Shown here piece by piece: positions 45,282-56,777 of a stretch of 64,000 nt of DNA. The notes beneath the pieces were generated by a model. The model was not told the origin of the DNA, made no database searches, and saw nothing but the letters and a program-made list of their open reading frames with translations. The stretch is from Nostoc sp. TCL240-02 (GTDB taxonomy: Bacteria > Cyanobacteriota > Cyanobacteriia > Cyanobacteriales > Nostocaceae), in NCBI RefSeq assembly GCF_013343235.1, contig NZ_CP040094.1, positions 1,736,501 through 1,800,500 of the forward strand, written 5' to 3'. Every line of letters starts with the position of its first letter. Position 1 is the first letter of the stretch. Position numbers and translations under genes: made by a program.

Positions 45282-47573
45282 ATGTCCATGACCACGATCG
45301 CCCCTGAGCAGGTTAACAGCATCGTTTGGAATCAGCATAACGATCCCTTTGAAATACTGGGTTCTCATCCCATAGAACAAGATGGCAAAACTGTCTGGGC
45401 TGTGCGGGCCTATCTACCAAATGCAAGTGCAGTATGGGTCGTTCTTCCTGAACAACGGAAAGAATACCCAATGCAAACAGTTCATCATCCTCACTTTTTT
45501 GAATGCACTATTGAAACCACAGAACTGGCAAACTACCAGTTACGGATTAAAGAAGGGGAACATGAGCGCGTTACTTATGACCCTTACGCCTTCCGTTCTC
45601 CCAATTTGACAGACTTTGATTTGCATTTGTTTAGTGAAGGGAACCATCACCGGATATACGAAAAACTGGGAGCGCACCCCACGGAAATAGGAGGCGTTAA
45701 GGGCGTTTATTTTGCAGTTTGGGCACCCAATGCTCGCAACGTTTCATTGTTGGGAGATTTCAACCTCTGGGATGGGCGCAAACACCAAATGCGTAAAGGG
45801 CCAACCGGGGTTTGGGAATTATTTATTCCTGAAATCGCTGCGGGAGAGCATTACAAATATGAAATCAAAAATTTTGAAGGACACATTTACGAAAAATCCG
45901 ATCCCTACGGTTTCCAGCAAGAACCCCGCCCGAAAACCGCATCTATTGTCACTGATTTAGATGCTTACACCTGGGATGACGAAAGCTGGATGGAAAAGCG
46001 GCGGCACACTGACCCCCTTACCCAGCCGGTCTCAGTTTATGAAGTGCATTTAGGGTCTTGGTTACATGCTTCGAGTGCCGAACCTGCTAAACTGCCAAAT
46101 GGTGAAGCTGAACCGGTAGTTATCGTTTCGGAACTTAAGCCGGGCGCACGTTTCCTTACCTATCGCGAACTAGCTGACCGACTCATTCCATACATCAAAG
46201 AATTGGGATATACCCATATAGAAATGCTGCCCATTGCGGAGCATCCCTTTGATGGTTCTTGGGGTTATCAAGTAACTGGGTACTATGCTCCCACCTCCCG
46301 GTTTGGCAGCCCCGAAGATTTCATGTATTTTATTGACAAATGTCACAAAAATGATATAGGGGTAATTGTAGATTGGGTTCCTGGTCACTTCCCCAAAGAT
46401 GGACATGGTTTAGCTTTCTTTGATGGTAGCCACCTGTACGAACATGCTGACCCCCGCAAAGGGGAACATAAAGAATGGGGTACTTTGGTGTTCAACTATG
46501 GTCGCCATGAAGTTAGTAATTTCCTCGCAGCCAATGCTCTCTTCTGGTTCGATAAATACCACATTGACGGGATTCGTGTCGACGCTGTTGCCTCGATGCT
46601 CTATAACGACTATTGCCGCGAACCCGGAGAATGGTTGCCCAACCAGTACGGTGGCAGAGAAAACTTAGAAGCAGCGGATTTTCTGCGTCAGGTAAATCAT
46701 ACTATCTTTAGTTATTTCCCCGGCATTCTCTCAATTGCTGAAGAATCTACTTCTTGGCCAATGGTATCTTGGCCCACCTATACAGGCGGATTGGGCTTTA
46801 ATTTGAAGTGGAATATGGGCTGGATGCACGATATGCTGGATTACTTCAGCATGGACCCTTGGTTCCGCCAGTTCCACCAAAACAATATCACCTTTAGTAT
46901 GTGGTACAACCACAGCGAGAACTTTATGCTGGCTCTGTCCCACGATGAAGTGGTGCATGGTAAGAGCAATATCATCGGTAAAATGCCGGGGGATACATGG
47001 CAGAAGTTAGCTAATATCCGTTGTTTATTTACCTATATGTTTGCTCACCCAGGCAAGAAAACCATGTTTATGAGCATGGAGTTTGGGCAGTGGAGTGAGT
47101 GGAACGCTTGGGCAGATTTGGAGTGGCATTTATTACAGCATGAACCACACCAACAGTTAAAAACGTTTTTCCGGGAATTGAACCATCTCTACCGTTCTGA
47201 GCCTGTTTTGTACACCCAAGATTTTGCTGAACCGGGGTTTGAATGGATTGACTGTAGTGATAATCGCCATAGTGTAGTTTCTTTCATCCGTCGTGACAAG
47301 GATTCTGATGATTTTGCGATCGTGGTTTGCAATTTTACACCGCAACCCCATTCTCACTACCGCATTGGTGTACCGCAAAAGGGATTTTATACTGAGTTGT
47401 TCAATAGTGATGCACGTCAATATGGCGGCAGTAACATGGGTAACTTAGGCGGGAAGTGGACGGATGATTGGTCTTTGCACAGTCGTCCCTATTCGCTAGA
47501 TTTGTGTTTGCCACCTTTAGGTGTGTTGATTCTCAAGTTGGATAAGAAGAAGACTGCTGAGGTAATTGGATAA
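45282..47573 (+). CDS. glgB: 1,4-alpha-glucan branching enzyme
   Basis: 763 residues. It makes alpha-1,6 branches in glycogen. An N-terminal carbohydrate-binding module (about 1-115) and a CBM48 module (about 120-220, YFAVWAPNARNVSLLGDFNL) precede the GH13 barrel. Catalytic residues are visible: nucleophile Asp434 in GIRVDAVASML, acid/base Glu487 in SIAEEST, and Asp555 in LSHDEVVHG. GYTHIEMLPIAEHPFDGSWGYQ and DWVPGHFPKD are further branching-enzyme signatures. The C-terminal beta domain ends in LDLCLPPLGVLILK. A TTGGGTGGG/CCCACCCAA hairpin follows at 47579-47601. It is not clustered with other glycogen genes. Confidence 0.96.
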   Translation: MSMTTIAPEQVNSIVWNQHNDPFEILGSHPIEQDGKTVWAVRAYLPNASAVWVVLPEQRKEYPMQTVHHPHFFECTIETTELANYQLRIKEGEHERVTYDPYAFRSPNLTDFDLHLFSEGNHHRIYEKLGAHPTEIGGVKGVYFAVWAPNARNVSLLGDFNLWDGRKHQMRKGPTGVWELFIPEIAAGEHYKYEIKNFEGHIYEKSDPYGFQQEPRPKTASIVTDLDAYTWDDESWMEKRRHTDPLTQPVSVYEVHLGSWLHASSAEPAKLPNGEAEPVVIVSELKPGARFLTYRELADRLIPYIKELGYTHIEMLPIAEHPFDGSWGYQVTGYYAPTSRFGSPEDFMYFIDKCHKNDIGVIVDWVPGHFPKDGHGLAFFDGSHLYEHADPRKGEHKEWGTLVFNYGRHEVSNFLAANALFWFDKYHIDGIRVDAVASMLYNDYCREPGEWLPNQYGGRENLEAADFLRQVNHTIFSYFPGILSIAEESTSWPMVSWPTYTGGLGFNLKWNMGWMHDMLDYFSMDPWFRQFHQNNITFSMWYNHSENFMLALSHDEVVHGKSNIIGKMPGDTWQKLANIRCLFTYMFAHPGKKTMFMSMEFGQWSEWNAWADLEWHLLQHEPHQQLKTFFRELNHLYRSEPVLYTQDFAEPGFEWIDCSDNRHSVVSFIRRDKDSDDFAIVVCNFTPQPHSHYRIGVPQKGFYTELFNSDARQYGGSNMGNLGGKWTDDWSLHSRPYSLDLCLPPLGVLILKLDKKKTAEVIG

Positions 47574-47578
47574 CAATT

Positions 47579-47601
47579 TTGGGTGGGTGATGCCCACCCA
47601 A
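47579..47601. terminator. Hairpin between glgB and leuD
   Basis: Perfect 9 bp stem TTGGGTGGG and CCCACCCAA with a five-base loop. It lies between convergent genes and could stop transcription from both sides, although the T-run is weak. Confidence 0.5.
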
Positions 47602-47681
47602 TCTTGATGTTTTATCGAGTGGTTATAAAATTTTTGCCATTTTCTCTATTCCGTTCCTGACAAGCAGAGAATGAGAGAAAA

Positions 47682-48290
47682 CTAACTTGCGGCTACATTG
47701 CCCCAACCTATGTAGGGTAATTTTGCAGCGGTTGCCCGAACTTGGGTAGTATTCGCCACCAACTGACCGCAAGCATCCCAAGTCCCAGAAATAAATGTGC
47801 TTCTTGTACCTTCACCGATCGCAACTGGGGCAGTATAATCATCAATTTGCACTTGCAAAGTTTCCAGATTTACTGTCACGGCAGCTTGAGGATTGGCAGC
47901 TACTAGCTCTTGCAGTTGTTTAACAGTAGCAGCGTCGGCTGTCACACAAGGTATACCCATTGCCACACAGTTACCGAAAAAGATTTCTGCGAAGCTTTCA
48001 CCTATTAAAGCTTGGATTCCCCATTTTGCGATCGCTTGGGGTGCGTGTTCCCTTGATGAACCACAGCCAAAGTTACGGTTGACTATTAAAATATTCGCGC
48101 CTTTGTATTGGGGTTGGTCAAAGGGATGTTCACCTTTAAGTGCTGTCCGGTCATCAATAAATGCGCCTTCACCTAAGCCATCAAAGGTAACAGCTTTTAA
48201 ATAACGAGCGGGAATGATGCGATCGGTGTCTATATCATTGCCCACTAAAGGTATACCGCGCCCTGAAACTGTTTTAACTTCACTCACCAT
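47682..48290 (-). CDS. leuD: 3-isopropylmalate dehydratase small subunit
   Basis: 202 residues. It forms the swivel domain of isopropylmalate isomerase, which converts 2- to 3-isopropylmalate in leucine synthesis. The N-terminus has [16 protein letters not shown] and the centre [19 protein letters not shown], the conserved substrate-binding loop. It lies 67 bp downstream of leuC on the same strand, so both are very likely one transcript. Full length. A TGACAAATGAC-type repeat is in the short spacer. Confidence 0.95.
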   Translation of the reverse strand: MVSEVKTVSGRGIPLVGNDIDTDRIIPARYLKAVTFDGLGEGAFIDDRTALKGEHPFDQPQYKGANILIVNRNFGCGSSREHAPQAIAKWGIQALIGESFAEIFFGNCVAMGIPCVTADAATVKQLQELVAANPQAAVTVNLETLQVQIDDYTAPVAIGEGTRSTFISGTWDACGQLVANTTQVRATAAKLPYIGWGNVAAS

Positions 48291-48357
48291 AAATTTTATT
48301 TACCTATCATTTCAATGACAGCCTGTTAGTTTCTACAAATGACAAATGACCAAAAAA

Positions 48358-49761
48358 TTACAGCAACTCGCGCACATCAGATACTTCGCCTTTAATCGCA
48401 GCTGTGGCAACCATCGCCGGACTCATTAACAATGTCCGACCAGAAGAGGAACCTTGTCTGCCTTTAAAGTTGCGATTAGATGAGGAGGCGCTAATTTGTC
48501 TTCCTTGTAACTTGTCGGGGTTCATGGCTAGGCACATGGAACATCCCGGTTCACGCCATTCAAATCCAGCCTCTTGAAAGATTTTATCCAGTCCTTCAGT
48601 TTCCGCCTCTTGCTTCACCCTTTCAGAACCGGGGACAACGAAAGCTTTGATTCCCTCTGCAACATGGCGACCTTTGGCGATTTTCGCAGCTTCCCGCAAA
48701 TCACTAATTCTGCCGTTGGTGCAACTACCAATAAAGCAGACATCTATTTTAGTGCCCTTGATTGGTTGACCCGGATATAAATCCATGTAGCGGTAAGCTT
48801 CTTCGGCAATAAATCGGTCTTCTTCGAGTAGTTCTTCTGGTTGAGGCACTAACTGGTTGACAGCGATACCTTGACCAGGAGTAATTCCCCAGGTGACAGT
48901 AGGAGAAATTTCAGCAGCGTCGAATACGACTACATCATCGTACTGGGCATCAGCATCGCTCTTGATGGAATTCCACCAAGCCACTGCTTTATCCCAATCT
49001 GCATTTTTGGGAGCAAAATCTCTGTCTTTGAGGTAATCGTAGGTGACTTGATCTGGATTGACATAGCCGCATCTAGCACCGCCTTCGATCGCCATATTGC
49101 AGACAGTCATCCTCTCTTCCATATTCATTTGTTCAAATGTCGTACCTGCAAATTCGTAGCCATAACCCACACCACCTTTAACACCAAGGGTGCGGATGAT
49201 ATGTAGGATGACATCTTTGGCGTAAACTCCTGGGTTCAGACTGCCATTAACTTCAATTTTGCGGACTTTTAGTTTTGAGAGAGCGAGGGTTTGGGAAGCG
49301 AGAACATCCCGCACTTGGCTAGTACCGATACCAAATGCGATCGCACCAAATGCCCCATGACTCGAAGTGTGGCTATCTCCACAAGCGATCGTCATTCCTG
49401 GTTGAGTCAGTCCGAGTTCTGGAGCGATGACATGAACTATACCCTGACTACCAGAACCAATGTTGTAAAAAGTTATGTTATTTTCTTGGCAGTTATTTTC
49501 GAGCGCCTGAATCATCTCCTCTGCCAAACTATCAATAAAGGGACGCGCCTGATTTTCTGTCGGCACTATGTGATCGACTGTGGCAACAGTCCGCTCTGGA
49601 AACAGTACTTTTAGACCCCTCTCGCGTAACATAGCAAAGGCCTGGGGACTGGTGACTTCATGAATTAGGTGAAGCCCGATAAATAGTTGCGTCAGCCCAG
49701 AGGGAAGTGTACCAACGGTGTGTAAGTCCCAAACTTTATCAAACAGGGTACCTTTGCTCAT
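48358..49761 (-). CDS. leuC: 3-isopropylmalate dehydratase large subunit
   Basis: 467 residues, the aconitase-type catalytic subunit. The 4Fe-4S cluster cysteines are in [14 protein letters not shown] (about residue 347) and [13 protein letters not shown] (about 407 and 410). [19 protein letters not shown] and [12 protein letters not shown] near the N-terminus, and RNFKGRQGS at the end, are LeuC hallmarks. It is co-transcribed with leuD downstream. The 650 bp upstream region is unusually long and holds a structured plus-strand segment. Confidence 0.96.
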   Translation of the reverse strand: MSKGTLFDKVWDLHTVGTLPSGLTQLFIGLHLIHEVTSPQAFAMLRERGLKVLFPERTVATVDHIVPTENQARPFIDSLAEEMIQALENNCQENNITFYNIGSGSQGIVHVIAPELGLTQPGMTIACGDSHTSSHGAFGAIAFGIGTSQVRDVLASQTLALSKLKVRKIEVNGSLNPGVYAKDVILHIIRTLGVKGGVGYGYEFAGTTFEQMNMEERMTVCNMAIEGGARCGYVNPDQVTYDYLKDRDFAPKNADWDKAVAWWNSIKSDADAQYDDVVVFDAAEISPTVTWGITPGQGIAVNQLVPQPEELLEEDRFIAEEAYRYMDLYPGQPIKGTKIDVCFIGSCTNGRISDLREAAKIAKGRHVAEGIKAFVVPGSERVKQEAETEGLDKIFQEAGFEWREPGCSMCLAMNPDKLQGRQISASSSNRNFKGRQGSSSGRTLLMSPAMVATAAIKGEVSDVRELL

Positions 49762-49871
49762 ACGTAAATTAATATTTCAAGAGTCCGGTCTTAAATAGTA
49801 TCAAAAAATAGTCTAAGTTTTTCTAGATCGCTTCATAATATTAGTGACATTTTTGTACTCTTATTCCTCTG

Positions 49872-50235
49872 TGTCGCACCAGATGCGACAACGGGAAGGC
49901 AGTCCATTTCCTTTGGGTAGGCAATGTCCGCTTTTGGCCTTCCGTAACTCATCCGTAAGTCCTAACTAATATTTAAAGCCTCCATCCCAAAGAGATGCGA
50001 TGTTACGGGTATCCTGGTGATGCCCAGTGTGGAATGCTGGTAATAAAGTTGCTAAAACTACGCTTGTAGTAGAAATTGCCTGATTTTGCTCCTTTACATT
50101 ACTTTAGAGACAGTCTTTGAAAACTCAGCTTAATTCTTCTAGTAGAGGAGAGAGCTAATTAAAAAGCCATATACTGCAATTACCAAGCAATAGTTTGATC
50201 GGCTCCTAATTAAAGACCTATTAGGAGCTTTTTTT
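49872..50235 (+). ncRNA. Putative non-coding transcript ending in a strong terminator
   Basis: No ORF of note. The 5' part folds: TGTCGCA-N5-TGCGACA (49872-49890) and ACGGGAAGGC (49891-49900) against GCCTTCCGT (49937-49945). The 3' end is a perfect 9 bp terminator stem GCTCCTAAT/ATTAGGAGC (50202-50228) followed by seven T. Since the nearest plus-strand gene upstream is glgB, more than 2 kb away and already ended by a hairpin, the terminator implies a transcript starting in this spacer. No known RNA family matches by eye; 5' end is a guess. Confidence 0.35.
50202..50235 (+). terminator. Rho-independent terminator without an upstream gene
   Basis: GCTCCTAAT, 9 base loop, ATTAGGAGC, then TTTTTTT. 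Plus-strand orientation. It precedes the GlsB gene by 180 bp and follows the structured spacer. Confidence 0.8.
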
Positions 50236-50413
50236 AATTGATATTGTTTAAGTGATTATCTACCTGTAGGGGCGGTATATATAAACAAGCGTAGTTGCAA
50301 TTAAACTACTCCTTATGGATATTAATGATTGATTCTGATGGTAGATGGATTCAAAAGATCAAGATTGCTAATATGTATTCATTGAGTGAAAAACGTTTAC
50401 CGAATTAATAACA

Positions 50414-50686
50414 ATGAATATTCTTGCTTGGATTGTTTTAGGTCTAATTGCTGGTGCGATCGCTAAAGCTATCTACCCCGGTCATCAAGGTGGCGGTATT
50501 CTAGGAACAATTTTATTAGGAATTATCGGCGCGTTTGTTGGTGGTAGTCTAGGAGTGTTTTTTAGTACAGGAACGTTAAGTTTAGCGGCACCTACTCTCA
50601 GCATTCCTGGTATTGCAGTAGCAGTTCTTGGTGCAATCGTTGCGGTTTTCCTGTGGAACCTATTAACAAATCGCAGTGCTGTATAA
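50414..50686 (+). CDS. GlsB/YeaQ/YmgE family (transglycosylase-associated) membrane protein
   Basis: 90 residues with three hydrophobic, glycine-rich helices: ILAWIVLGLIAGAIAKAIY, GGGILGTILLGIIGAFVGGSLG and IPGIAVAVLGAIVAVFLWNLL. The GHQGGGILGTILLGIIGAFVGG motif is the family hallmark. These small plasma-membrane proteins are often induced by acid, salt or general stress; the mechanism is unknown. The gene is monocistronic, with terminators on both sides (50202-50235 and 50753-50796). Confidence 0.9.
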   Translation: MNILAWIVLGLIAGAIAKAIYPGHQGGGILGTILLGIIGAFVGGSLGVFFSTGTLSLAAPTLSIPGIAVAVLGAIVAVFLWNLLTNRSAV

Positions 50687-50752
50687 GAGCAAAATTGCTG
50701 ACAATAACTGAAGGTAATTTAGCAAATTTATTTAACTATCGTGAATTAAATC

Positions 50753-50796
50753 AAAAAAATAGCGCTAGCCTAATCACAGGTTGGTGCTATTTTTTA
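50753..50796 (+). terminator. Terminator after the GlsB gene
   Basis: AAAAAATAGC...AGCC pairs with GGTTGG..GCTATTTTTT with two internal mismatches; a T-run follows. It may work on both strands. Confidence 0.7.
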
Positions 50797-51171
50797 ACTT
50801 TTGATCCATCAAAATTTGTAGGAATTTAATGGTGTGCGATCGCTGTTAGTGGAAATTAGACAAAAAACACCTATAAAAGAGCCTCAAATTTATATATAGA
50901 TAGAGTTTGACATTATCTTGCTTGGCTTATTGATATATCTAGGGTTGGGCGATGTTTCAGTATTTGGTGTATTTACCTTGCCCTGTATGAACTTAAGGCT
51001 TATTTCTCCCTCCAAAGTATTTAAGTCTAGCTATGTCTTTGCCTTTGGATGATTATACGTTCAAATCTACAGATTTCATGAAATTTTCAATAAGTTGCAC
51101 AGTCGCTACACACAAAGCGACGATGTTTCGTTAAGCTGTAAGCGCTATGATTAGAGTTTATTGAACGTCTT
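50797..51171. other. Spacer upstream of the metallophosphoesterase pair
   Basis: 375 bp. The last part carries AAGCTGTAAGCGCT (about 51134-51147), which recurs before the second metallophosphoesterase (about 52182-52195). No other structure seen. Confidence 0.5.
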
Positions 51172-52002
51172 ATGCACTGGTTATTATCTGGGCCGTTGAG
51201 TAGAGAAGAATTGACGGTTAAGATTGTAGGGTTGCCTGCATCGTTACAAGGTAAGAAACTGGTGCAGTTGTCAGATTTTCATTACGATGGTTTGCGGCTA
51301 TCGGAAGAAATGCTAGAAAAAGCGATCGCAGTTACTAATGAAGCTAAACCAGATTTAGTTCTATTAACTGGTGACTACGTAACTGACGATCCGGCACCGA
51401 TTCACCAACTGATACTTCGACTGAAACATCTGCAAAGTCCCAGTGGTATCTATGCTATTCTTGGCAATCACGATATACATTACAAAAACGCCAAAACAGA
51501 AGTTACCGATGCCCTGACTAGCATTGGAATCCATGTCCTTTGGAACGAAATTGCCTATCCACTAGGAAAAGAATTACCATTTGTAGGACTAGCTGATTAT
51601 TGGTCACGGGAATTCTACCCTGCACCTGTGATGAATCAACTAAATCCCGACACACCACGCATCGTTTTATCCCACAACCCAGATACTGCGGAGATGCTGC
51701 AAGCATGGCGAGTTGACTTACAATTATCTGGTCATACTCACGGTGGTCAAATCGTGATTCCCGGAATTGGCCCTGCAATATTTTTTTACGAAAAGCTTGC
51801 AAAAAAAATACCTAAAAAAGTGCAGCGTCGATTTCCATTTTTGGAAGAAAATGTTTCTGTAGTCAGACATTGGGAATGGGCACAGGGTTTCCATCAGCTG
51901 GGAAAAAATCAGCTATATGTCAATCGTGGTTTGGGAACTTACCTCCCAGGACGCTTATTCTGCCGCCCAGAAGTCACTATAATCACCCTACAGGGTGAGT
52001 AA
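51172..52002 (+). CDS. Calcineurin-like metallophosphoesterase, copy 1
   Basis: 276 residues. All five metal-binding motifs are present: SDFHYDGL (D-x-H), LLTGDYVTDD (GD), ILGNHDIHY (GNHD), VLSHNPD (H) and SGHTHGGQIVIPG (GHTHGG). The layout is that of YkoQ/LpxG-like enzymes, which act on UDP-diacylglucosamine or other phosphodiesters, usually at the membrane. The N-terminal MHWLLSGPL is short and has no clear anchor. The start at 51172 is fixed by a stop codon just upstream in the conserved leader. A second copy lies 200 bp downstream, so the pair arose by tandem duplication. Confidence 0.88.
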   Translation: MHWLLSGPLSREELTVKIVGLPASLQGKKLVQLSDFHYDGLRLSEEMLEKAIAVTNEAKPDLVLLTGDYVTDDPAPIHQLILRLKHLQSPSGIYAILGNHDIHYKNAKTEVTDALTSIGIHVLWNEIAYPLGKELPFVGLADYWSREFYPAPVMNQLNPDTPRIVLSHNPDTAEMLQAWRVDLQLSGHTHGGQIVIPGIGPAIFFYEKLAKKIPKKVQRRFPFLEENVSVVRHWEWAQGFHQLGKNQLYVNRGLGTYLPGRLFCRPEVTIITLQGE

Positions 52003-52220
52003 GTAATCTAAAATTCTAAATTCCAGAACGGAATCACAGCAGGTATTCTGGCTAATCAGTACCTGTAGATTTGAGTGAGTTCTGCTTAGTTTAGTCTCAG
52101 GATTTAAATCAATTCGTTAATTTTATCTTGAGTATGTGACATAAATTATTGCAGTTTCTCAAGTTACATTTTGATATTTGGTAAGCTGTAAGCGCTGGTA
52201 TGAGGAGTATCGGTTGCCTT

Positions 52221-53054
52221 ATGCATTGGTTGTTTACGGGACATTTAAGAGTAGATAAAATCACGGTTAAGATTGCGGAACTTCCAGCATCTTTACAAGG
52301 TACAACGCTAGTGCAGTTGTCAGATTTTCACTACGATGGTTTGCGCTTGTCGGAAGATATGTTAGAAAAAGCGATCGCACTTACTAACGAAGCTGAACCG
52401 GATTTAATTCTATTAACTGGTGACTACGTAACTGACGATCCGACACCAATTCACCAATTGGTGCATCGACTCAAACATCTGCAAAGTCGCTGTGGTATCT
52501 ACGCTGTACTGGGTAATCATGATATCTATTACAGTCATTCAAAAGCAGAAGTTACACAGGCGTTAACTAGCATTGGCGTGCATGTACTTTGGAATGAAAT
52601 AGCCTATCCACTAGGAAAAGAATTACCATTTGTAGGACTAGCTGATTATTGGTCACGGGAATTCTACCCTGCACCAGTTATGAATCAACTAGACTCTGTT
52701 ACACCCCGCATAGTTTTATCCCATAATCCAGATACAGCCAAGATACTGCAACAATGGCGTGTAGATTTGCAACTATCGGGTCATACCCACGGCGGTCACA
52801 TCGTAATTCCAGGCATTGGCCCTTTAGTATTCCATTATAAAAAGCTACTCAAAAAAATTCCCAAAAAATTGCGGTGTTGGGTAACGTTTTTACTAGGAGA
52901 CTGTTCTAAAGTCGTGCGATATTGGGAATGGGCGCAAGGTTTTCACAAGGTGCAAGAAAATCAACTATATGTTAATCGGGGTTTAGGAACTTATAAACCA
53001 GGACGTTTATTTTGTCCGCCAGAAGTGACTGTAATTACCTTAGTTAGTCATTAG
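52221..53054 (+). CDS. Calcineurin-like metallophosphoesterase, copy 2
   Basis: 277 residues from ATG 52221, chosen because copy 1 starts at the same MHWL; an ATG seven codons upstream (52200) is possible. It shares about 80 percent of residues by eye with copy 1, including SDFHYDGLRLSEDMLEKAIA, GDYVTDD, GNHDIYY, SHNPD and SGHTHGGHIVIPG. Differences cluster near the N-terminus (HLRVDKITVKIAEL) and after the GHTH motif (RCWVTFLLGDCSKVV). The upstream TGTAAGCGCT is shared, so a regulatory element was copied too. Different substrates or expression timing are possible. Confidence 0.87.
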   Translation: MHWLFTGHLRVDKITVKIAELPASLQGTTLVQLSDFHYDGLRLSEDMLEKAIALTNEAEPDLILLTGDYVTDDPTPIHQLVHRLKHLQSRCGIYAVLGNHDIYYSHSKAEVTQALTSIGVHVLWNEIAYPLGKELPFVGLADYWSREFYPAPVMNQLDSVTPRIVLSHNPDTAKILQQWRVDLQLSGHTHGGHIVIPGIGPLVFHYKKLLKKIPKKLRCWVTFLLGDCSKVVRYWEWAQGFHKVQENQLYVNRGLGTYKPGRLFCPPEVTVITLVSH

Positions 53055-53576
53055 TCATTGGTCTAAACAAATGACAAAGGACACTCAAAGCATAAACCGC
53101 CGGAAGCTACGATGGAGAAATATCAGCAGCTTGGGGCGGTTTCTTGAAGATTGAATAATTCAGAAATAACTTACACAACTAAGGTGGACACTATTGGCGA
53201 TCGCTAGACTCAGAATTGCACATCCTAACATTCCAACTAGGCAGGCGTCTTCTGGCAGTGCGTTTTAAAACCTCCAAAACAACTCATTGAACTTAAAGCA
53301 AAAATCATTCAATGGATGCCACAACTTCAGAGCGATCGCAAGAACATTAGAGCAGGAGGCACAGGCTCTAACTTGAAAGTTTTTATTAACTTTTAACCTG
53401 TTTGTACCTTGCTCTTAATCTAGCATCGTGTTTGTTTAGCTACAAGATGCGTTTACCAAACTTGAAAACCATTAATTTATCGCAACAATTCTGAAATCTT
53501 TCTTAAGAATATTCCCACTTGATAATGCTGGGATTAACGCCAACATATAACAAGTGGGCTAGAAGTTCAGAAGCCG
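53055..53576. other. Spacer with terminator-like hairpin
   Basis: 522 bp. AAACCGCC (53094-53101) pairs with GGCGGTTT (53135-53142), with inner AAGCT/AGCTT, and TTCTTG after it; this probably ends the metallophosphoesterase transcript. The rest contains two HIP1-type sites and no gene that I trust. Confidence 0.5.
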
Positions 53577-54329
53577 TTATTGAGCAGAACCACTTGTAGT
53601 AGTATCACCTGTGCTAGAAGAACCATTATTAGATGTACTGTTTGACTGGTCTACTCCTTGAGGTGGAGTGGTCTTAGAGGTGTCATCTTTTGCACCTGGA
53701 GTGACGGTGTTAGTAGAAGTACTGCCCCCATTCTGCGAAGTAGGAGTATTACTAGTTGGACTCGTCGCCGGACTTTGTGTTGCTTTCGGGGCTGGCTGAG
53801 TTACAGAAGGTGCTTTTTCTGCCGCAGGCTGCTGGGGTGGAATAGTAATGTTAATATCCGGTTGGCGAGGCGCAGATGGAGGATTAACCTGCTGTTGTGG
53901 AACAGGAACAGGGACAGCAACAGGTACTTCTCTGGTTTTTTCGATTATTCTCGTTTGTGGTTGAGGAGAAGCACTAGGAGTTGGACTACTCACCGTCGGT
54001 ACAGTATTGTCAACCGCAGCGTTATTGCTTTGGTTTAAGTACCATATCCCACCCACAATCAAACTAACTACAGAAGTAACAATAATACCCAAAAGCAAAC
54101 CACGGCTAGCATTCTCATTGTCACGCTCGGCTAAATCAGCTTGCTGGTAGCTACGCTCAGTAATTCGACCTTGTACGTAACCGTTAGTGTAAGAGTTGGG
54201 ATTAGCTGTGCTGTTCTTGACTGTTTCTGTAGTTCGCGTCAAGTCAGTGTGAATATTACCATTAGCATCGGTGTAAGATTCTTGCTTAATTTCACTGTTT
54301 TTGATTTCGCGTTCATTGGGAATAGACAT
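53577..54329 (-). CDS. Single-pass membrane protein with Pro/Ser/Thr-rich C-terminus, function unknown
   Basis: 250 residues. A polar N-terminus (NERE.KNSEIKQESYTDANG) precedes one membrane helix (about 78-98, GLLLGIIVTSVVSLIVGGIW) and a long, disordered exterior tail rich in Pro, Ser, Thr, Gln and Asn (VPVAVPVPVPQQQ, SSPTPSASPQP). No enzymatic domain. It is probably bitopic with the tail in the periplasm. Similar proteins are common in Nostocales; I do not know the role. It is monocistronic by spacing. Confidence 0.7.
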   Translation of the reverse strand: MSIPNEREIKNSEIKQESYTDANGNIHTDLTRTTETVKNSTANPNSYTNGYVQGRITERSYQQADLAERDNENASRGLLLGIIVTSVVSLIVGGIWYLNQSNNAAVDNTVPTVSSPTPSASPQPQTRIIEKTREVPVAVPVPVPQQQVNPPSAPRQPDINITIPPQQPAAEKAPSVTQPAPKATQSPATSPTSNTPTSQNGGSTSTNTVTPGAKDDTSKTTPPQGVDQSNSTSNNGSSSTGDTTTSGSAQ

Positions 54330-54852
54330 AGCTGTTTATTTCACTCCTCGATATGATATTGACAAACTAAAATCTTTGTAAGAACAAGAGGTTTTAATGA
54401 GTTTAAAAATCTATGTTGCTGATAAATATTGAGTTTTATTTATTACTCAACTGTTGGTTAATGTCAGAATAACCTCTGAGATCGGACAAGTGGCTCTATC
54501 TATAGGAAGTTAATACTTAATCTAGAGAAAGAGTATCCCAAAGATGGATGTTATTAAACTGTCAGGTGATGGATTGATATCAAATCTAGTAAATTACAAG
54601 AGAGAGGGAAGTAGGAAATAGGGAACAACAAAGAAACTTTAGTTGTGAGTTTACAGCTTCACTTAAATAAAGATGTTTTTCTCGCTTTGAGGGTCTCGAA
54701 AACAGCATGATTGTTTCAATCCCGCATTTTTAAACGTAGGGCACTGTTACCTGTTGCCAATTAAGAGTTTCCTTTGAATGCAATTATCTAAATTTTTAAT
54801 TTGTCGTTAGATATTGCATCGCCATTCAAAGCATCTTAAAATATGGCGCTTC
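54330..54852. other. Spacer, nothing clear
   Basis: 523 bp between two minus-strand genes. AT-rich; includes AGAGAGGGAAGTAGG near 54600, reminiscent of a degenerate STRR. No ORF or strong hairpin seen. Confidence 0.4.
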
Positions 54853-56612
<1,760 letters not shown>

Positions 56613-56645
56613 AACTACTGCTATAATCATATATGCTTCCTAGTT

Positions 56646-56719
56646 GGGGTTGTAGCTCAGTTGGATAGAGCGGACGCCTCCTAAGCGTCAGGTCGTGCGT
56701 TCGAGCCGCACCAGTCCCG
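56646..56719 (+). tRNA. tRNA-Arg (anticodon CCU)
   Basis: 74 nt cloverleaf: acceptor GGGGTTG/CAGTCCC (one G-T and one T-G wobble), D arm GCTC/GAGC, anticodon arm GACGC-CTCCTAA-GCGTC with anticodon CCT reading AGG, T arm GTGCG-TTCGAGC-CGCAC, discriminator G. CCA is not encoded. Confidence 0.97.
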
Positions 56720-56728
56720 TAAGCAAAG

Positions 56729-56777
56729 AAATCCCTACGACCTTGATTAATAGCAGGTCATAGGGATTTTATTTTTA
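56729..56777 (+). terminator. Rho-independent terminator after tRNA-Arg
   Basis: AAATCCCTACGACCT pairs with AGGTCATAGGGATTT (one mismatch) around a loop of eleven bases, followed by TATTTTT. It lies ten bases past the tRNA. Confidence 0.85.

Noticed and set aside
49872..50235. Cobalamin or glutamine riboswitch, RNase P RNA or tmRNA
   Set aside because: None of the conserved boxes of these families is visible, so only an unnamed transcript is proposed.
53230..53400. Possible transposase fragment (QLIELKAKIIQWMPQLQSD)
   Set aside because: Too short and without a catalytic motif to assign.
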